NCBI GenBank assembly: GCA_022494885.1
Contig: JAGVSM010003987.1
Coordinates: 1 to 64,000 of the forward strand
Reading direction: 5' to 3'
Source: Micrasema longulum
Taxonomy: Eukaryota > Arthropoda > Insecta > Trichoptera > Brachycentridae
Length of the DNA stretch: 64,000 bases
Shown here: positions 21,001 to 30,185 of the stretch, in pieces
Position numbering within the stretch: position 1 is the first letter of the stretch
How the letters are laid out: every line of letters begins with the position of its first letter
Program-made: the position numbers and the translations under genes
The notes under the pieces: generated by a model
What the model was told of the DNA's origin: nothing
Database searches by the model: none
What the model saw: only the letters and a program-made list of their open reading frames with translations

Positions 21001-24000
21001 TTTTTGGAAAAAAAAAAATATTTGCGTTATCACGAATTTGCCCAAATATTTCAATTTTGCGGGTTCGAATCTCGGGCTTCTGATCCATAAGTCCGCAACA
21101 CTAGCTACGGGAACACAACCCGGTTCCATGTTTATATTGTGAGAGTCCTGACAAAGGGACGGTTATGTCTCGAAACAGGTAGACATCAAAAAATACTTAC
21201 TGATTTTGTCTTCTTGTGTTACTAAGAGTGTTACTTTTCACAAAAGTGATTATGCCCTATTTTTATAATTACGATAATAAATAATCAGTTACTCAGGTGG
21301 TCAGGAAGTGCATTCTGGGCTCGCTTATCTTCAGCTAAATGGCCTCGTAAATAAAAGTTTACAAGTGACCCTAAGGAAGGTAAGTGTTACGTGTGGAGTT
21401 CTACAAAATAAACAAGAGTTGCTCACCCAGGCCAGGAGGAAATAATGGACAAGAAACATCGCATCCAGACGGAGGGGGTTCTGTAAAGGTTCTCGCATCC
21501 GAACCCACTGAAGAGGAAAGTTCGCCTTCTAACCTTAGGGAAGTAGAACTGTTTATCATATCACTAGCACTACTGAGAGTTTTATTGACAGTGTCATTAT
21601 TATCACTTTGATTGGTTTTCATGTCGAGGAACACTGTAGCTCTGAGAGTAGAGTTGTGAATGTTGACAGGGTTCTTTTCATCCACTGTTTGAGGGGATGA
21701 TGTAGGTGTGATGTTGGTAGAAGAGAAGACCTCCTGCTGGGAGTTGGGACTTGCGATGTGGTCGTCGAAGCAATGGCGGCCGTGTGTACGCTTGGGCCAC
21801 TGCACTCCTTGTGGAATTCTGAAACAATGAATACATAATATTGCATATAATGAAATTATATTTGAAGCACTAACTTTGTGGTTATTTATTATAACAAAAT
21901 AAATTAAAAAAAAAAAAAAATTAAAAACTTATTTTTTCGACGGACCGGTTTCAAAGCTACACAATTTTCTTTATAAAGGTATACTTGGCTAATGAATTAT
22001 ATCCTCTTTTATTTTTGCAGTGATAACTTAATATTACATTATTGATACATAATATGGAGCTAATAAGTAGAAGGTAGAAAAAAAGTGGTTAAAAACAAAG
22101 TTGTTTTACATTTATTTTACATATTATATTTTTGAAAAATATTGATGGCATAAGGTATTTAACTAGTTTCAAGTTTTTACTATTTTTACAAACCCCTAAA
22201 GAATTAAGAGTGACATATATTTTACAACAGAATTAAACAGACAGAAGAATCGAAGAAATATGGATATTAAAACATAGGTAGAATAGTAAATGTTATGTGT
22301 GTAAAGTGATTATTTAAATCAGCTAATGACAGGTCATAAGTAATGTAAATGTCTAGACTTCCATATTCTCTATTCCAAAATGTTATCTGTTCTCTATCTT
22401 CTTTGTAATATAAGAAGGTATATTTAAAAAAAAAAACAAACAAACCATCACTTCGTTTCCCCATAAGGGTAGACAGAGGATAGAACGCCACATCACTCTA
22501 TCTTTGCATGCAGATTTCGCTTCCTCTACATTCATACATCGTCTAATGCACGCGCGCCGATTATTCCGACTTTTAACATGTCCATCTACAAGTATTTGTT
22601 GGATTTGGTCATGCCATGTCTTTCTCGGTCTTCCTTTATTTCTGCATCCATCAACATTCGCATCGTAAATATTTTTAGCCGTTATTTCGCTGTCCATTCG
22701 CTCTACATGTCCAAACCAGCGCAGAGCTCCTTTCTTGATTTTGTTGATAATGCTTGTCTCAGCCTTACATAATGTACGGATCTCAACATTTGTGCATCTA
22801 TCGTACATAGTTTCACCACACATTCGCCTGAGAGATCGAATTTGGACAGTATTCAGTCTAATTTCATTCCCATTTTTCCAAGCCCATACTTCACTCCTAT
22901 ACATCAAGGTCGGGACCAGGACTTCATTGTGAACTGCTAATTTTGCCTCTTGCAAGAAACATTTATTTGCCAAGGTTGATTTAAGTGCACCTTTCACTCT
23001 GTTCCCAGCACTCCTCCTCCTTTCAATATTTTTCTGTCATTCCATTCGTAGTAAACATACTTCTCAGGTACACAAATTTCTCTACCTGTTTTAGTATAAC
23101 CCCATTCACAGTGATTTCACATTTAGTCATACTTTCATTTCTTTCAAAAACCATCACATTTGATTTATCGACATTCATCAGCAAATTGCTTCCCTTGCAT
23201 ACATCGTAGACCTTTGTTACAAAGAATTGTAGTTCCTCTTTGTTGTTGGCAAGAAGCACAGCATCATCAGTATACAAAAGACAATTGACAGTTAAATCAC
23301 CCATTTTTGCTCCCATTCTTAAGCCTTTCAGTTCTTTCATACAGTTATCGATATACACGTTGAACAGCCATGGTGACATCACACATCCCTGTTCGACTCC
23401 TTTATTTTTTTATTTTTTTTATTTTTCTTTCTTTTGACGCCCATAGGGCTTTTACATTATACATACTATATAATAAGAAAAAGTTACACATTAAACATAA
23501 TTAACATTTTTTCAAATATAATTTTTTATTTTTTTTTTTAAATTTAAAAATAAAGTTACATAGTTAACATAATACAATATTACATAATACATACATTATA
23601 TTATGTTTATAATATAAGGCATAGTAGGATTCAAATAAAATATAATTAATTTTTTTTTAAATTATTTTTTTTTTATCAAACTACAATGTTTATGATCCAT
23701 TTATCCTAACACATGCTGTGCTGCCTTTATACATTTTTTACTATGAATCATATTCTGGCATTACACGAAGAAAATCCGTAACTACATTGAGGTAAATTCT
23801 GATAAAATTACCTTTTTGTCAAAAGTGAAGGTTTAAGTTTGTCATAGCTTTATGGACAAAGATAATCTTTTTTTTAAAATTCCAGTAAAAATGGCTACAT
23901 AGTGCAGAGCCAATTCTACCATATAAACATAAAACAAAATTTAATATTTGTAGCACTCATGGTGGTCTTCGCATATCCCGCCATCGCTCAAACAACGGTG

Positions 24001-24326
24001 AATGGATCCACCCTTCAGATCTATAGTTAACTAATTTTTGACAAAAATGGTAGTCAGGGCCTTCCGAATGACGGCAGTATTTAGGTCTCACCTCGGGAGC
24101 GATGTGTTGGAAGCGTACAGGGTGATCGTGCGGCCGCCCTCCATGAGCAGGCCGGACACGTACTCCAGGAAGACGACGGCCCCCAGCACGAGCAGCAGCA
24201 GCTTGAGTAGGCGGGCGCGCGTGCACGCCGCGCCGCCAGCGCGCCGCCGCCCGCCATGGCGCGCGCCCTCAGCGCCGCCTGCGCCGCCAGCCCGCTCTGT
24301 CGCCGCACCCGCTCATGACCGCGACT
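14954..24326 (-). CDS. Beta-1,4-N-acetylgalactosaminyltransferase / beta4-galactosyltransferase family (GT7), 8 exons
   Basis: This is a type II Golgi enzyme that transfers GalNAc or Gal from the UDP-sugar to terminal GlcNAc of glycoproteins or glycolipids. Exons, 5' to 3' on the minus strand: 24326-24092, 21818-21427, 20482-20344, 19719-19622, 19149-18966, 17938-17816, 16975-16880, 15086-14954 (stop included). Every junction is AG/GT and phases agree; exons 2-8 give 388 codons plus stop. Visible parts: membrane anchor [20 protein letters not shown], Ser/Thr/Asn-rich stem with several N-glycosylation sequons, [29 protein letters not shown], metal-binding [34 protein letters not shown], metal-site Met/His in YTMLDHEKE, and [20 protein letters not shown]. 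The residue equal to bovine beta4Gal-T1 Tyr289 is Leu (just before FGGVSA), which favours GalNAc. This resembles insect beta4GalNAcTA/B and nematode BRE-4. The N-terminus is unresolved (see exon 1). Confidence 0.9.
15152..15325 (+). repeat. Family-C tRNA-derived SINE
   Basis: Intronic. The A-box-like gtggtacagtggtagtctc and B-box-like ggttcaaatccc sit about 40 bases apart, followed by a non-tRNA body (ttccattt, then ataaatatttaggtaaacca). It shares the body with copies at 18.3, 39.5, 48.2 and 58.2 kb. Confidence 0.65.
15490..15900 (+). pseudogene. LINE ORF2 C-terminal fragment
   Basis: The open frame 15526-15864 contains [20 protein letters not shown] followed by [10 protein letters not shown]. 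This is the C-terminal tail found after the reverse transcriptase of CR1/Jockey-like non-LTR retrotransposons. It lies in the last intron of the GT7 gene, on the opposite strand to it. The copy is 5'-truncated. Confidence 0.65.
16520..16690 (+). repeat. Half of a pogo/Tigger-like element
   Basis: Intronic. It matches the segment at 25665-25848 and ends in ggagttcggataaacagag, the inverted-terminal type of pogo/Tigger elements (tacagtagaactccnnnnatccgaa in the other strand). Only one end is present. Confidence 0.5.
16710..16850 (-). repeat. Family-B SINE 3' fragment
   Basis: Intronic. It starts atcatcatcattccctttttg and continues with gcatgaaggaaagatgatca, then a degenerate ttaagcttcaggttctg. 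This is the minus-strand 3' half of the family-B SINE; the tRNA-like head is missing. Confidence 0.5.
16880..16975 (-). CDS. GT7 gene exon 7: metal-site Met and His
   Basis: The acceptor is tttacag and the donor is GAAAG/GTATAT. It reads [18 protein letters not shown] then [14 protein letters not shown]. The Met and His of TMLDH match the residues that complete the Mn site in beta4Gal-T1. Confidence 0.9.
17816..17938 (-). CDS. GT7 gene exon 6: donor-selectivity and WGWGGEDDD motifs
   Basis: The acceptor (ttacttgaag) is pyrimidine-poor but phase-perfect; the donor is ACAG/GTGTGT. It reads [18 protein letters not shown], then [20 protein letters not shown] and ANR. The Leu before FGGVSA sits at the position that is Tyr289 in bovine beta4Gal-T1 and Ile/Leu in GalNAc-transferring relatives. 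WGWGGEDDD holds the acceptor-site Trp and the catalytic acidic residues. Confidence 0.92.
18090..18185 (+). repeat. 3' end of a LINE related to the 34.5-kb copy
   Basis: Intronic. The sequence tttttgtggacaccatatac then tccaactaggg matches the LINE end at about 34905-34935 and stops at gaatgatgat, a short simple-repeat tail. It is a strongly 5'-truncated insertion. Confidence 0.5.
18322..18475 (+). repeat. Family-C tRNA-derived SINE, diverged
   Basis: Intronic. It begins ctaatggtggtatagcgg, passes ggtttgaggttagaaaccc (decayed B box) and ends aaatatttgggtaaatcata. It aligns by eye with the 39.5-kb copy. Confidence 0.6.
18538..18799 (+). repeat. Family-B tRNA-derived SINE, full length
   Basis: Intronic. 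The head tcggtctcgtggtgtagtgg holds the A box and gtttgattcccgac holds the B box. The body has agcataagactgatcatctt, then cagtgccctatgcatcatta and a gaatgatgatga tail. This is the best plus-strand reference copy of the family in the window. Confidence 0.75.
18966..19149 (-). CDS. GT7 gene exon 5: metal-binding DVD motif
   Basis: The acceptor is ttattcag and the donor is TTCAA/GTAAGC. It reads [17 protein letters not shown], then [18 protein letters not shown], then [23 protein letters not shown] is the Mn-binding motif. The two Cys around it correspond to the conserved disulfide, and the FNRAxLMNVGF block is a family hallmark. Confidence 0.92.
19622..19719 (-). CDS. GT7 gene exon 4
   Basis: The acceptor is ttttttttcag and the donor is ACAG/GTAATT. 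It reads [20 protein letters not shown] then [13 protein letters not shown], the family's HLxxFLxxLHPxLxxQQxxYxIFVIEQ block, which builds the first Rossmann-like half of the domain. Confidence 0.9.
20344..20482 (-). CDS. GT7 gene exon 3
   Basis: The acceptor is gtcatag and the donor is ACAG/GTAAGG-like (CTTACAG then GTA). The joined codon gives Val, so the sequence reads [18 protein letters not shown], then [20 protein letters not shown] and [12 protein letters not shown]. This is the strongly conserved start of the GT7 catalytic fold ([16 protein letters not shown]). Confidence 0.9.
21022..21130 (-). repeat. Family-C SINE, partial
   Basis: Intronic, minus strand: tgcccaaatatttcaatttt, then gcgggttcgaatctcggg and tccgcaacactagctacggg. 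It keeps head and 3' end but lacks most of the body. Confidence 0.6.
21427..21818 (-). CDS. GT7 gene exon 2: stem region
   Basis: The acceptor is tttcag before AATTCC and the donor is CTGG/GTGAGC. It encodes [15 protein letters not shown], followed by a low-complexity Ser/Thr/Asn-rich stretch with sequons NIT, NST, NQS, NDT, NKT and NSS, then [12 protein letters not shown]. The last part starts the catalytic domain (the family's CP..PP.LVG block, completed in the next exon). Phase 2 in, phase 1 out. Confidence 0.85.
22200..22400 (+). repeat. Diverged piece of the hairpin-headed repeat family
   Basis: Intronic. It includes gaatcgaagaaatatggata, then gctaatgacaggtcataag and tctagacttccatattctc, matching the tail half of the 12.3-kb copy with many changes. 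Confidence 0.5.
22426..23402 (-). pseudogene. 5'-truncated LINE reverse transcriptase
   Basis: Minus-strand remnant of a non-LTR retrotransposon inside GT7 intron 1. It begins (at about 23400) [18 protein letters not shown], then [19 protein letters not shown] (the YxDD catalytic motif as YTDD), and after one frameshift near 23020-23030 (an A-run) continues to [18 protein letters not shown], then [20 protein letters not shown] and [19 protein letters not shown]-rich 3' tail lies at about 22426-22440. It is relatively well preserved. A sister copy lies at 56841-57212. I cannot settle the clade; RTE-like is my guess. Confidence 0.8.
23403..23960 (-). repeat. T-rich segment and second LINE 3' end
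   Basis: Right next to the truncated LINE lies another minus-strand 3' end (gacgcccatagggctttta in plus orientation), followed by long T and A tracts. The same gcccattgggcg-type tail motif occurs at about 40434 and, in decayed form, at about 24472. No coding frame is recognisable. Confidence 0.4.
24092..24326 (-). CDS. GT7 gene exon 1: cytoplasmic tail and membrane anchor
   Basis: This is a very GC-rich exon in AT-rich surroundings. The frame that splices correctly into exon 2 encodes [19 protein letters not shown], then [20 protein letters not shown], and ends CCG AG at donor GTGAGA. Upstream it hits a TGA at 24315-24313 without an ATG. The nearest ATGs (24316 and 24257) are in the other two frames. 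The 24257 frame ([14 protein letters not shown]) would suit a cytoplasmic tail but is off by one base from the anchor frame. A good acceptor (tttttcag) ends at 24327, so a 5' exon may exist. An indel error in this GC-rich tract, a real frameshift or an unrecognised start are all possible. Confidence 0.7.
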
Positions 24327-24459
24327 CTGAAAAACCGGAAATTCGAAATGCTGTAACTGACAGAGTGTAAATTGTTCAAGAAATAGAAAATAATCTTCAA
24401 ATTAAAATGCACCTCACTTGCCCAGTTTTAAGAAACGCCTAAAACGTTATTATAAATAT

Positions 24460-25215
24460 TTTTCATCTATATGCGCCCAGAGGGCTATTACACGACAGGT
24501 ATAAAATTAAAATTCGAGCGTTTTATGGTATGACAAGTTAATAAGTAGTCTAATAAAAAACAGTTTTTTTTTTTTTTTTAAGTATTGCATGACATTATGA
24601 TTTATTAAAGATAAAATACTACATAAAAGTAGGTAGGTACATAATTACATGCGTTAAAGAAATTTTTAGGCAAAAAATTGAACAACCATATTTTGAGTTT
24701 GTCCAAATTTTTGTAGAATTTAAAAAAATTGAAGTTTACAGTGGGTATTATTTAAGTGTGGGTAAGAAAAATAGAAAAGGTCTGAGTGATTTTTACAGCA
24801 TTAGAATAATGTAAATTATTTTAATTTTATCACCGAAAGAATTTCCACTCTAAAAACTGACAATGGAAATCGATACATGCCAATTTCTCCATACTCGGTT
24901 TCGAGCCGGTGGAGTCTGACCATTGGAGAATTTACAAAACAATTCTGTCTACCAGACGTCACAAATAAAAGTAGAATGCAATCTTGTACACCTATTTGGT
25001 GTATTTCATCATATCCTTAGAACCCTAATATTGATGTATATATATTTCACTCATCTAGATCCTCTTCCTGTCTCCTCCCAAACTCATTACCTGATACCGC
25101 ATTCCTTAATGTGTTAACGTAAGTAATTTTATTATTTTAGTTTATATGGCAAACTGCTCACTGAAAAACAGCTGTTATTTGTAATTAATTTACACTTTTA
25201 ATAAGAACCTAGTTT
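24460..25215. other. Upstream flank of the GT7 exon 1, no gene seen
   Basis: This holds a decayed LINE tail (atgcgcccagagggctatta at about 24470) and AT-rich DNA with T-runs. If the gene has a separate 5' exon, it should lie in or beyond this region. I could not identify one. Confidence 0.35.
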
Positions 25216-25340
25216 TTGTCATGTAGCTAGTGTCGCGGACTCACGGATTACCATCACTTGATTCCCATTTTCCAATAGTGAGTTATTTACAACTTGTTAA
25301 AAATCCAACAATTATTATTTATCAGTAAATCGTAAGAACA
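25216..25340 (+). repeat. Family-C SINE, head damaged
   Basis: It includes ctagtgtcgcggactcacgg, then attcccattttccaatagtg, tgagttatttacaacttg and a terminal atcagtaaatcgtaagaac. The B-box segment is deleted. Confidence 0.6.
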
Positions 25341-25664
25341 CATTTTTTTAAATAAATAAAAGTACAGATTTTAACAAATTCTTCTGACCAGACCGTTTTT
25401 TGGTTAGCTGGAAGATATTGCTTCGAGCAATAAGTCCGCGAAGGCGCAAATATTTTCGTACTGAAGATTGAAATAAACGGATAAGCTAAAAAAAAAGGAG
25501 CTGCTGAAACGATATTAGCCCCGTAGTAAAAGCTCAAAAAAGAGTCTAAGAAAATCATACAAATTTCCTAGTCAGGAGCTTTAGAAAATATTTCACGTTC
25601 TTGATATACGACAGATAAGCAGTAAAACTGAAATTATCCGGATCAATGATTGCCGGACGCTATC

Positions 25665-25848
25665 ACATCAAAACTTACTCAAACATGTACAGTAAAGTTT
25701 ATTGCGTTGACGAAGAAACGCACCGGCCGCCGGCGTACTTTTTCTATTTGTTATTGTAACACCTCCTTTACTTTTTTTCCCGATAACGATCCGAATATTT
25801 GACAATCAGGATGGCTGAAGTTCGGATAAACGGAGTTCTACTGTATAA
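25665..25848 (+). repeat. Half of a pogo/Tigger-like element
   Basis: It ends with gttcggataaacggagttct then actgta, a pogo/Tigger-type terminal repeat next to TA. The inner part matches 16526-16690. The opposite end is not recognisable. Confidence 0.55.
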
Positions 25849-26114
25849 CGAGGTTATGCCCGTAAGAACGAGGAAACAATGAGTGTGCCATGGGCACACA
25901 ACACATACGGAGTGACGTGAGGGCTCCGAAAAGCGATCTTTCCAAATTCTTTATTTTTTATGGTCCTAAGCTGTTGAACCGAATGTTTGGAAAGCAGAAT
26001 CTGCATCAGCAGAAAGATCATAAAGTTCTCTAAAATATTCTCCAATTCTGTTGTAATTTGGAGCGATCGGAGGAGATTGTGTTGTTGTAGTTGTATTGTA
26101 ACATACATGTGTAT

Positions 26115-26710
26115 ATATTTTGAAAGAAATACGTTATTTTTATCTCGTTAAATATTATATAATGTATGAAGCCTATGTAAAAACTAAAATATGTTATATG
26201 CAACTACTATGGGGAACAGGAAATCAAAATGACATAAACAGACTACAAAGACAGCAAAATAAAATATTAAAGTTAGTATATGACCTTCCCTATCTAACAG
26301 CAACTAAATAACCTTTTGAACAAACTAAACAATTAAATGTAACTGAACTCTTTAAACTAGAATCCTTAAAATTTATTCATAAATTAGCCAGTGATGTAAT
26401 TGTAGACGAAGAATTAAAACTTGAAAAAAACTGTAGTAAACATGAACACAATACGAGAATATCAGAAAAATATCATATCCAACCTTTTAAAACGAGAAAA
26501 GGACAATCGAGACTAATAAACCATGGACTGAAATTATACAATAAATTACCAGACAAAACTAAACAAAAGACTCAGACAACCTTTTCAAAAGATGTTAAAA
26601 ATATTATTAACAGTAGAATGTGCATTTTAAAAGTAAAAATATATTTTTTCATGTATGTAACCCGTAACGGTTTATCAATAAAATTTAAATAATTTATTTT
26701 TATTTTTATA
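26115..26710 (+). pseudogene. LINE ORF2 C-terminal fragment
   Basis: Reading plus strand: MQLLWGTGNQNDINRLQRQQ, NKILKLVYDLPYLTATK, a stop at 26309-26311, then LFKLESLKFIHKLASDVI, HEHNTRISEKYHIQPFKTR and GLKLYNKLPDK. This is the typical C-terminal region of CR1/Jockey-like ORF2. One nonsense codon and 5' truncation are visible. A short A/T-rich 3' end follows. Confidence 0.7.
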
Positions 26711-26742
26711 TAAGTTGTTTTTTTTTTCTTCATCAAAACACA

Positions 26743-27235
26743 TACAGTAAAACTCTAATGAACCGAATCAATTGGAACCGGACCCCATTCGGATAACCAA
26801 AAATTCGGATAATAGGATTTTTCCGAAAAAAAAGGGTAATTTTAATTAATTACTGTATTGTTTATTTTTAAAGAAAAAAAGCTTTTAATTCATTAAATGA
26901 AAAGGCAACACTTTTACATGCTAAGCGTAGTTACAAGTGCTGTACATCAGTACAGTATGTACGTACCATACTGTAAATGAAAGTAATTGCTCACTGAACA
27001 TCTCGCTCAAAGTAAGATGTTGGACTGTCATCATCACGAACAGTGGGGGAAAGGAGGACAATTCGCGGAGGGAGGGACAATAGCGCGCGAAGACACAATC
27101 ATTATTTTGCGAATCGCAGTACGTTTCCGTCTTATTTTTTTCTTCTGAAATTCTAAAATTCTTTTTATTCTGAAAGCGATTCGGATAATCGCCGATTGGG
27201 ATAGTCAGAGTTCGGATAGTTGGAGTTCTACTGTA
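26743..27235. mobile_element. pogo/Tigger-like non-autonomous DNA element
   Basis: The left end is tacagtaaaactctaatgaa and the right end is gatagttggagttctactgt then a. These are inverted terminal repeats of pogo/Tigger type, flanked by TA. Internal copies of attcggataa occur near both ends. About 490 bp, with no transposase frame. Mobilisation would need an enzyme supplied elsewhere. Confidence 0.65.
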
Positions 27236-28118
27236 TTTCATTTTGTCCTGCTGCAATCTATCTGCCCATTTAAAAACCGATAGCGTCGTTTTAGGTTTCG
27301 AATGTTCTCCTGCGCTGTGCCGCTGCGATTGTATTTAAGTATATTTTGTTTTTAATTTTAAATATCTTAGTTTATGTACGAATAAATTCGTAGTAATTGT
27401 ATTTAATAATGTAAAAAACCTTGTGCCGCGTGCGTAATAAAATAAAATAAAAATCCGTCAGTCGAGAAATAATGTAAAGGGTTAAGGATTTGTCGATAAG
27501 CAAAACAACCTTTGTTGGGGGGGTTATTTGGTGCCATGTTGGCAATTCATAAAAAGTAATGGACTTCATTAGACGGACTTTAATGTTCGGTAAATAGAAA
27601 GTAGGGGGGGGGGTTGGACCAACTCCACACGCGACACTTTTACGGTCAGATTTGGATATGGGGCCAACCCCCGTTTTTGGCCACTTTTATACTTTTTTTT
27701 ACTTTCAAAATTTCACCACAGATACAATAATGGGTGTAACGTTGGTTTCAAAACTCCACAGAATAGGTCATACACTTAAGGTTTAGGAGTGTGAAACTAA
27801 AGTCAATTATTTTGTTTGTAATGATGGTTTTTGTTTTTAAAGTAGGAAATCGCAATTTGTACTAGTTTGGGTCATTATGTTATTAAAAAGGGTTTTTCAA
27901 TCATGAGTGGACATAAAAATGTGTTTGCAGTTCAAACCAGTATGATTATTAACCCTTTATAAAGGCACCTAGAACTAATTGGGACATAAATATACCACCA
28001 GAATTGGGTTTTTTCTTTTCTTTATATATTTTTTTCAATAATAAGTCTTATGTCACAACATTTCAGTCTTCCACTCAGCCTTTTTAAATGCAATAGGTTT
28101 ATTGTCTTTAAAAAAAAC
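27236..28118. other. No gene seen
   Basis: AT-rich DNA with a G-run (aggggggggggttgg at about 27602-27617) and a pyrimidine-rich patch near 27665-27700. No motif or exon could be supported. Confidence 0.35.
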
Positions 28119-28129
28119 ACATTTTATTA

Positions 28130-28258
28130 CAATATTTGAATTTGTCCATATGTTTGTAGACACATAAACCAGCCATTGACAGGTCATAAGCCCTGTAAAT
28201 GCCTGGACTTCCATATTCCCTTCTTTAAGGTATTCTCCATCCCTGTTGTAATTTGTTA
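28130..28258 (+). repeat. Short, internally deleted hairpin-family repeat
   Basis: A 129-bp copy flanked by a perfect 11-bp duplication acattttatta (28119-28129 and 28259-28269). It joins the family head (caatatttgaatttgtcc) directly to the tail (cattgacaggtcataagccc to ctgttgtaatttgtta), skipping the hairpin and body. This copy best defines the family ends. Confidence 0.75.
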
Positions 28259-28439
28259 ACATTTTATTAGGTTTGCAAGACGTAAATCAACACAAAATGT
28301 GTCCTATTTTATTTATTGATTAGGATTTACGTACATATTTATACTTACTGAAGAGAACAGAAACAATAAGAAAGGCGAAAACAGTTAACAATTTACATAC
28401 CTATATATAAATACTTTATTTTAAAGGGTTGATAATCAA

Positions 28440-28500
28440 CATGCGCCTAGACGGCCAACGCGGGTTCGATTTCCGCCAGTCACAAGTTACAAAACATAAG
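28440..28500 (+). repeat. tRNA-like SINE scrap
   Basis: A B-box-like gcgggttcgatttccgcc follows atgcgcctagacggccaac. It is too short to assign to one of the three SINE families, and I see no full cloverleaf. Confidence 0.3.
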
Positions 28501-28862
28501 AAAGATTCAATTTGTCTGGATGTTGCGGTATCCTTTTTACAACTTCCGGGGCAAAACCGGTGCTCTTGCCCTTCTCGTATGTAGGTACGCAATACCCAGT
28601 ACAGGACTACAACAGCGAAGTAAATTATTGATATTTTTTATTTCGTTTAATTAGCACGCAAAGCTTATTGCGTAATTGTAAACCAACAAAAGAAATAAAT
28701 AATAAGCACGATAAATGCTATTTGCTATGTTCAATTTTCATATTTCACAGCACTGCTAAATTATTTTGTCAATAAAACATTATAGGTATCTGCACAATCG
28801 GTAGTCATTTATAGGTCGTTAATTGTTTTTTTTTTAAATTATGGGGACAGGTTGTCAGGTTG

Positions 28863-29145
28863 ACACTTTTAAGGTTAAACGCGCGAAAATTAAGAAATCA
28901 TATGATTTTGCTATTTTAAAACGAATGTTTTTTTTTAATCGCGCAATAATAAAATTTTAAAAAAAAACATAAACTAGATGAAAACAATATTTTTTAAAGG
29001 TAACACTATTAAAAAATATACTTTAAAGTTTTGTGTAACTAAAATATAATTGCCTTTAAACCGGCAGATTACGCCATTTCAAATTTAGACTTAACTTAGG
29101 TATCTGGGATCTCAATAAAGACTAAGTATTGAACTAAAATGTGTT
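28863..29145 (+). repeat. Single arm of the TTAA foldback element
   Basis: The segment from aaaattaagaaatcatatga to agactaagtattgaactaaa aligns almost without interruption with the left arm at 59185-59433, including ccggcagattacgccattt and gggatctcaataaagac. The opposite arm is absent. Confidence 0.7.
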
Positions 29146-30175
29146 ATAATAATTTGAAGATAATAAATTTAAAAGGAAAGTGGCCGCAGCAAAATCTTAA
29201 TTTTTCGTTTTTGAAAAGAAATACAAGCATTTTAAATCACATACATTTTTGTGACATTTTCCTTTATTTCTACGTAAAATTATGCCTTCGGTAATACTTA
29301 AAAAAATATATTTATTGAAATATTTTAGTTGAAACCTTTTTTAATAGTCGTAAATAATTTGAATGGTTTATGTATAACCAAAAATATATAAATATTAATT
29401 TCAATCAGAGTTGAATTGATATTATCATAAAATTGGAAAATTTTCAGATGTAGGTACTTTAATATTTCAGAATATTTCAGGACCGGCATTTCAGATTTAT
29501 AATATCTAAGTCGACAAACTGCAAGTGCAAATAATTTTTACTTAATGCTGATTATAAGCAGTCAAGTAGGATGAAAATAATAGTTTATTAAATATCTAAA
29601 ATAGAATAGAATAGTTCAGGTTTCTTCTAGGAAGTTTTTCTATTCTCTCCAATTTGGGAATTTAGAATCAATCAACTTCATAACCGATATTATGTCTGTT
29701 TTATAACGTTAACATACAAAAACCGTTCATATTCTACTAAAGTACCACAGTTTAATACATTTTTTAAATGATAAAAAGTAGTGCTAAAAAAATTGCCAAA
29801 GTAAATTTTATATGAATTCATAATATATGTATTGCTAATGCTAATTAGGTATGCCATAACTAATACCCACATTTTTTCCGTAAAATAGAAGAATGTCCAA
29901 AAATAGCGACATTAACAAAAATATTATTTACCCTCTCTGTTATTGGACAAGTTAATCATTTTTATAAAATACAGTTTAAAATCTGTCACGCGATGTCCAG
30001 TCGAGTGGATAAGGTTCGCATAAAACAGCGCCCTCAAAAACGAAAAACAAAAACAAGCTGAAACATAATAGGTAAACAAAAGTTACCAAAATGGCCCGTT
30101 TCAGACGTTTCGTACAAATGCATACGGCACGATAAAATTACTTAGGGTGGATTGATTTTTAGTGGGTTTTTCAAT
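29146..30175. other. No gene seen
   Basis: AT-rich DNA with only chance frames. No splice-bounded coding segment or repeat with clear ends was found. Confidence 0.35.
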
Positions 30176-30185
30176 GTTATTTTTA

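Noticed and set aside
21619..21846. 75-codon minus-strand protein
   Set aside because: Alternative frame of GT7 exon 2 that does not keep phase with neighbouring exons.
22267..22491. Separate 74-codon gene at the LINE 3' end
   Set aside because: Overlaps the T-rich LINE tail and a hairpin-family piece; no independent support.
24038..24370. 110-codon plus-strand protein rich in Ala, Pro and Arg
   Set aside because: It is the antisense shadow of the GC-rich GT7 exon 1.
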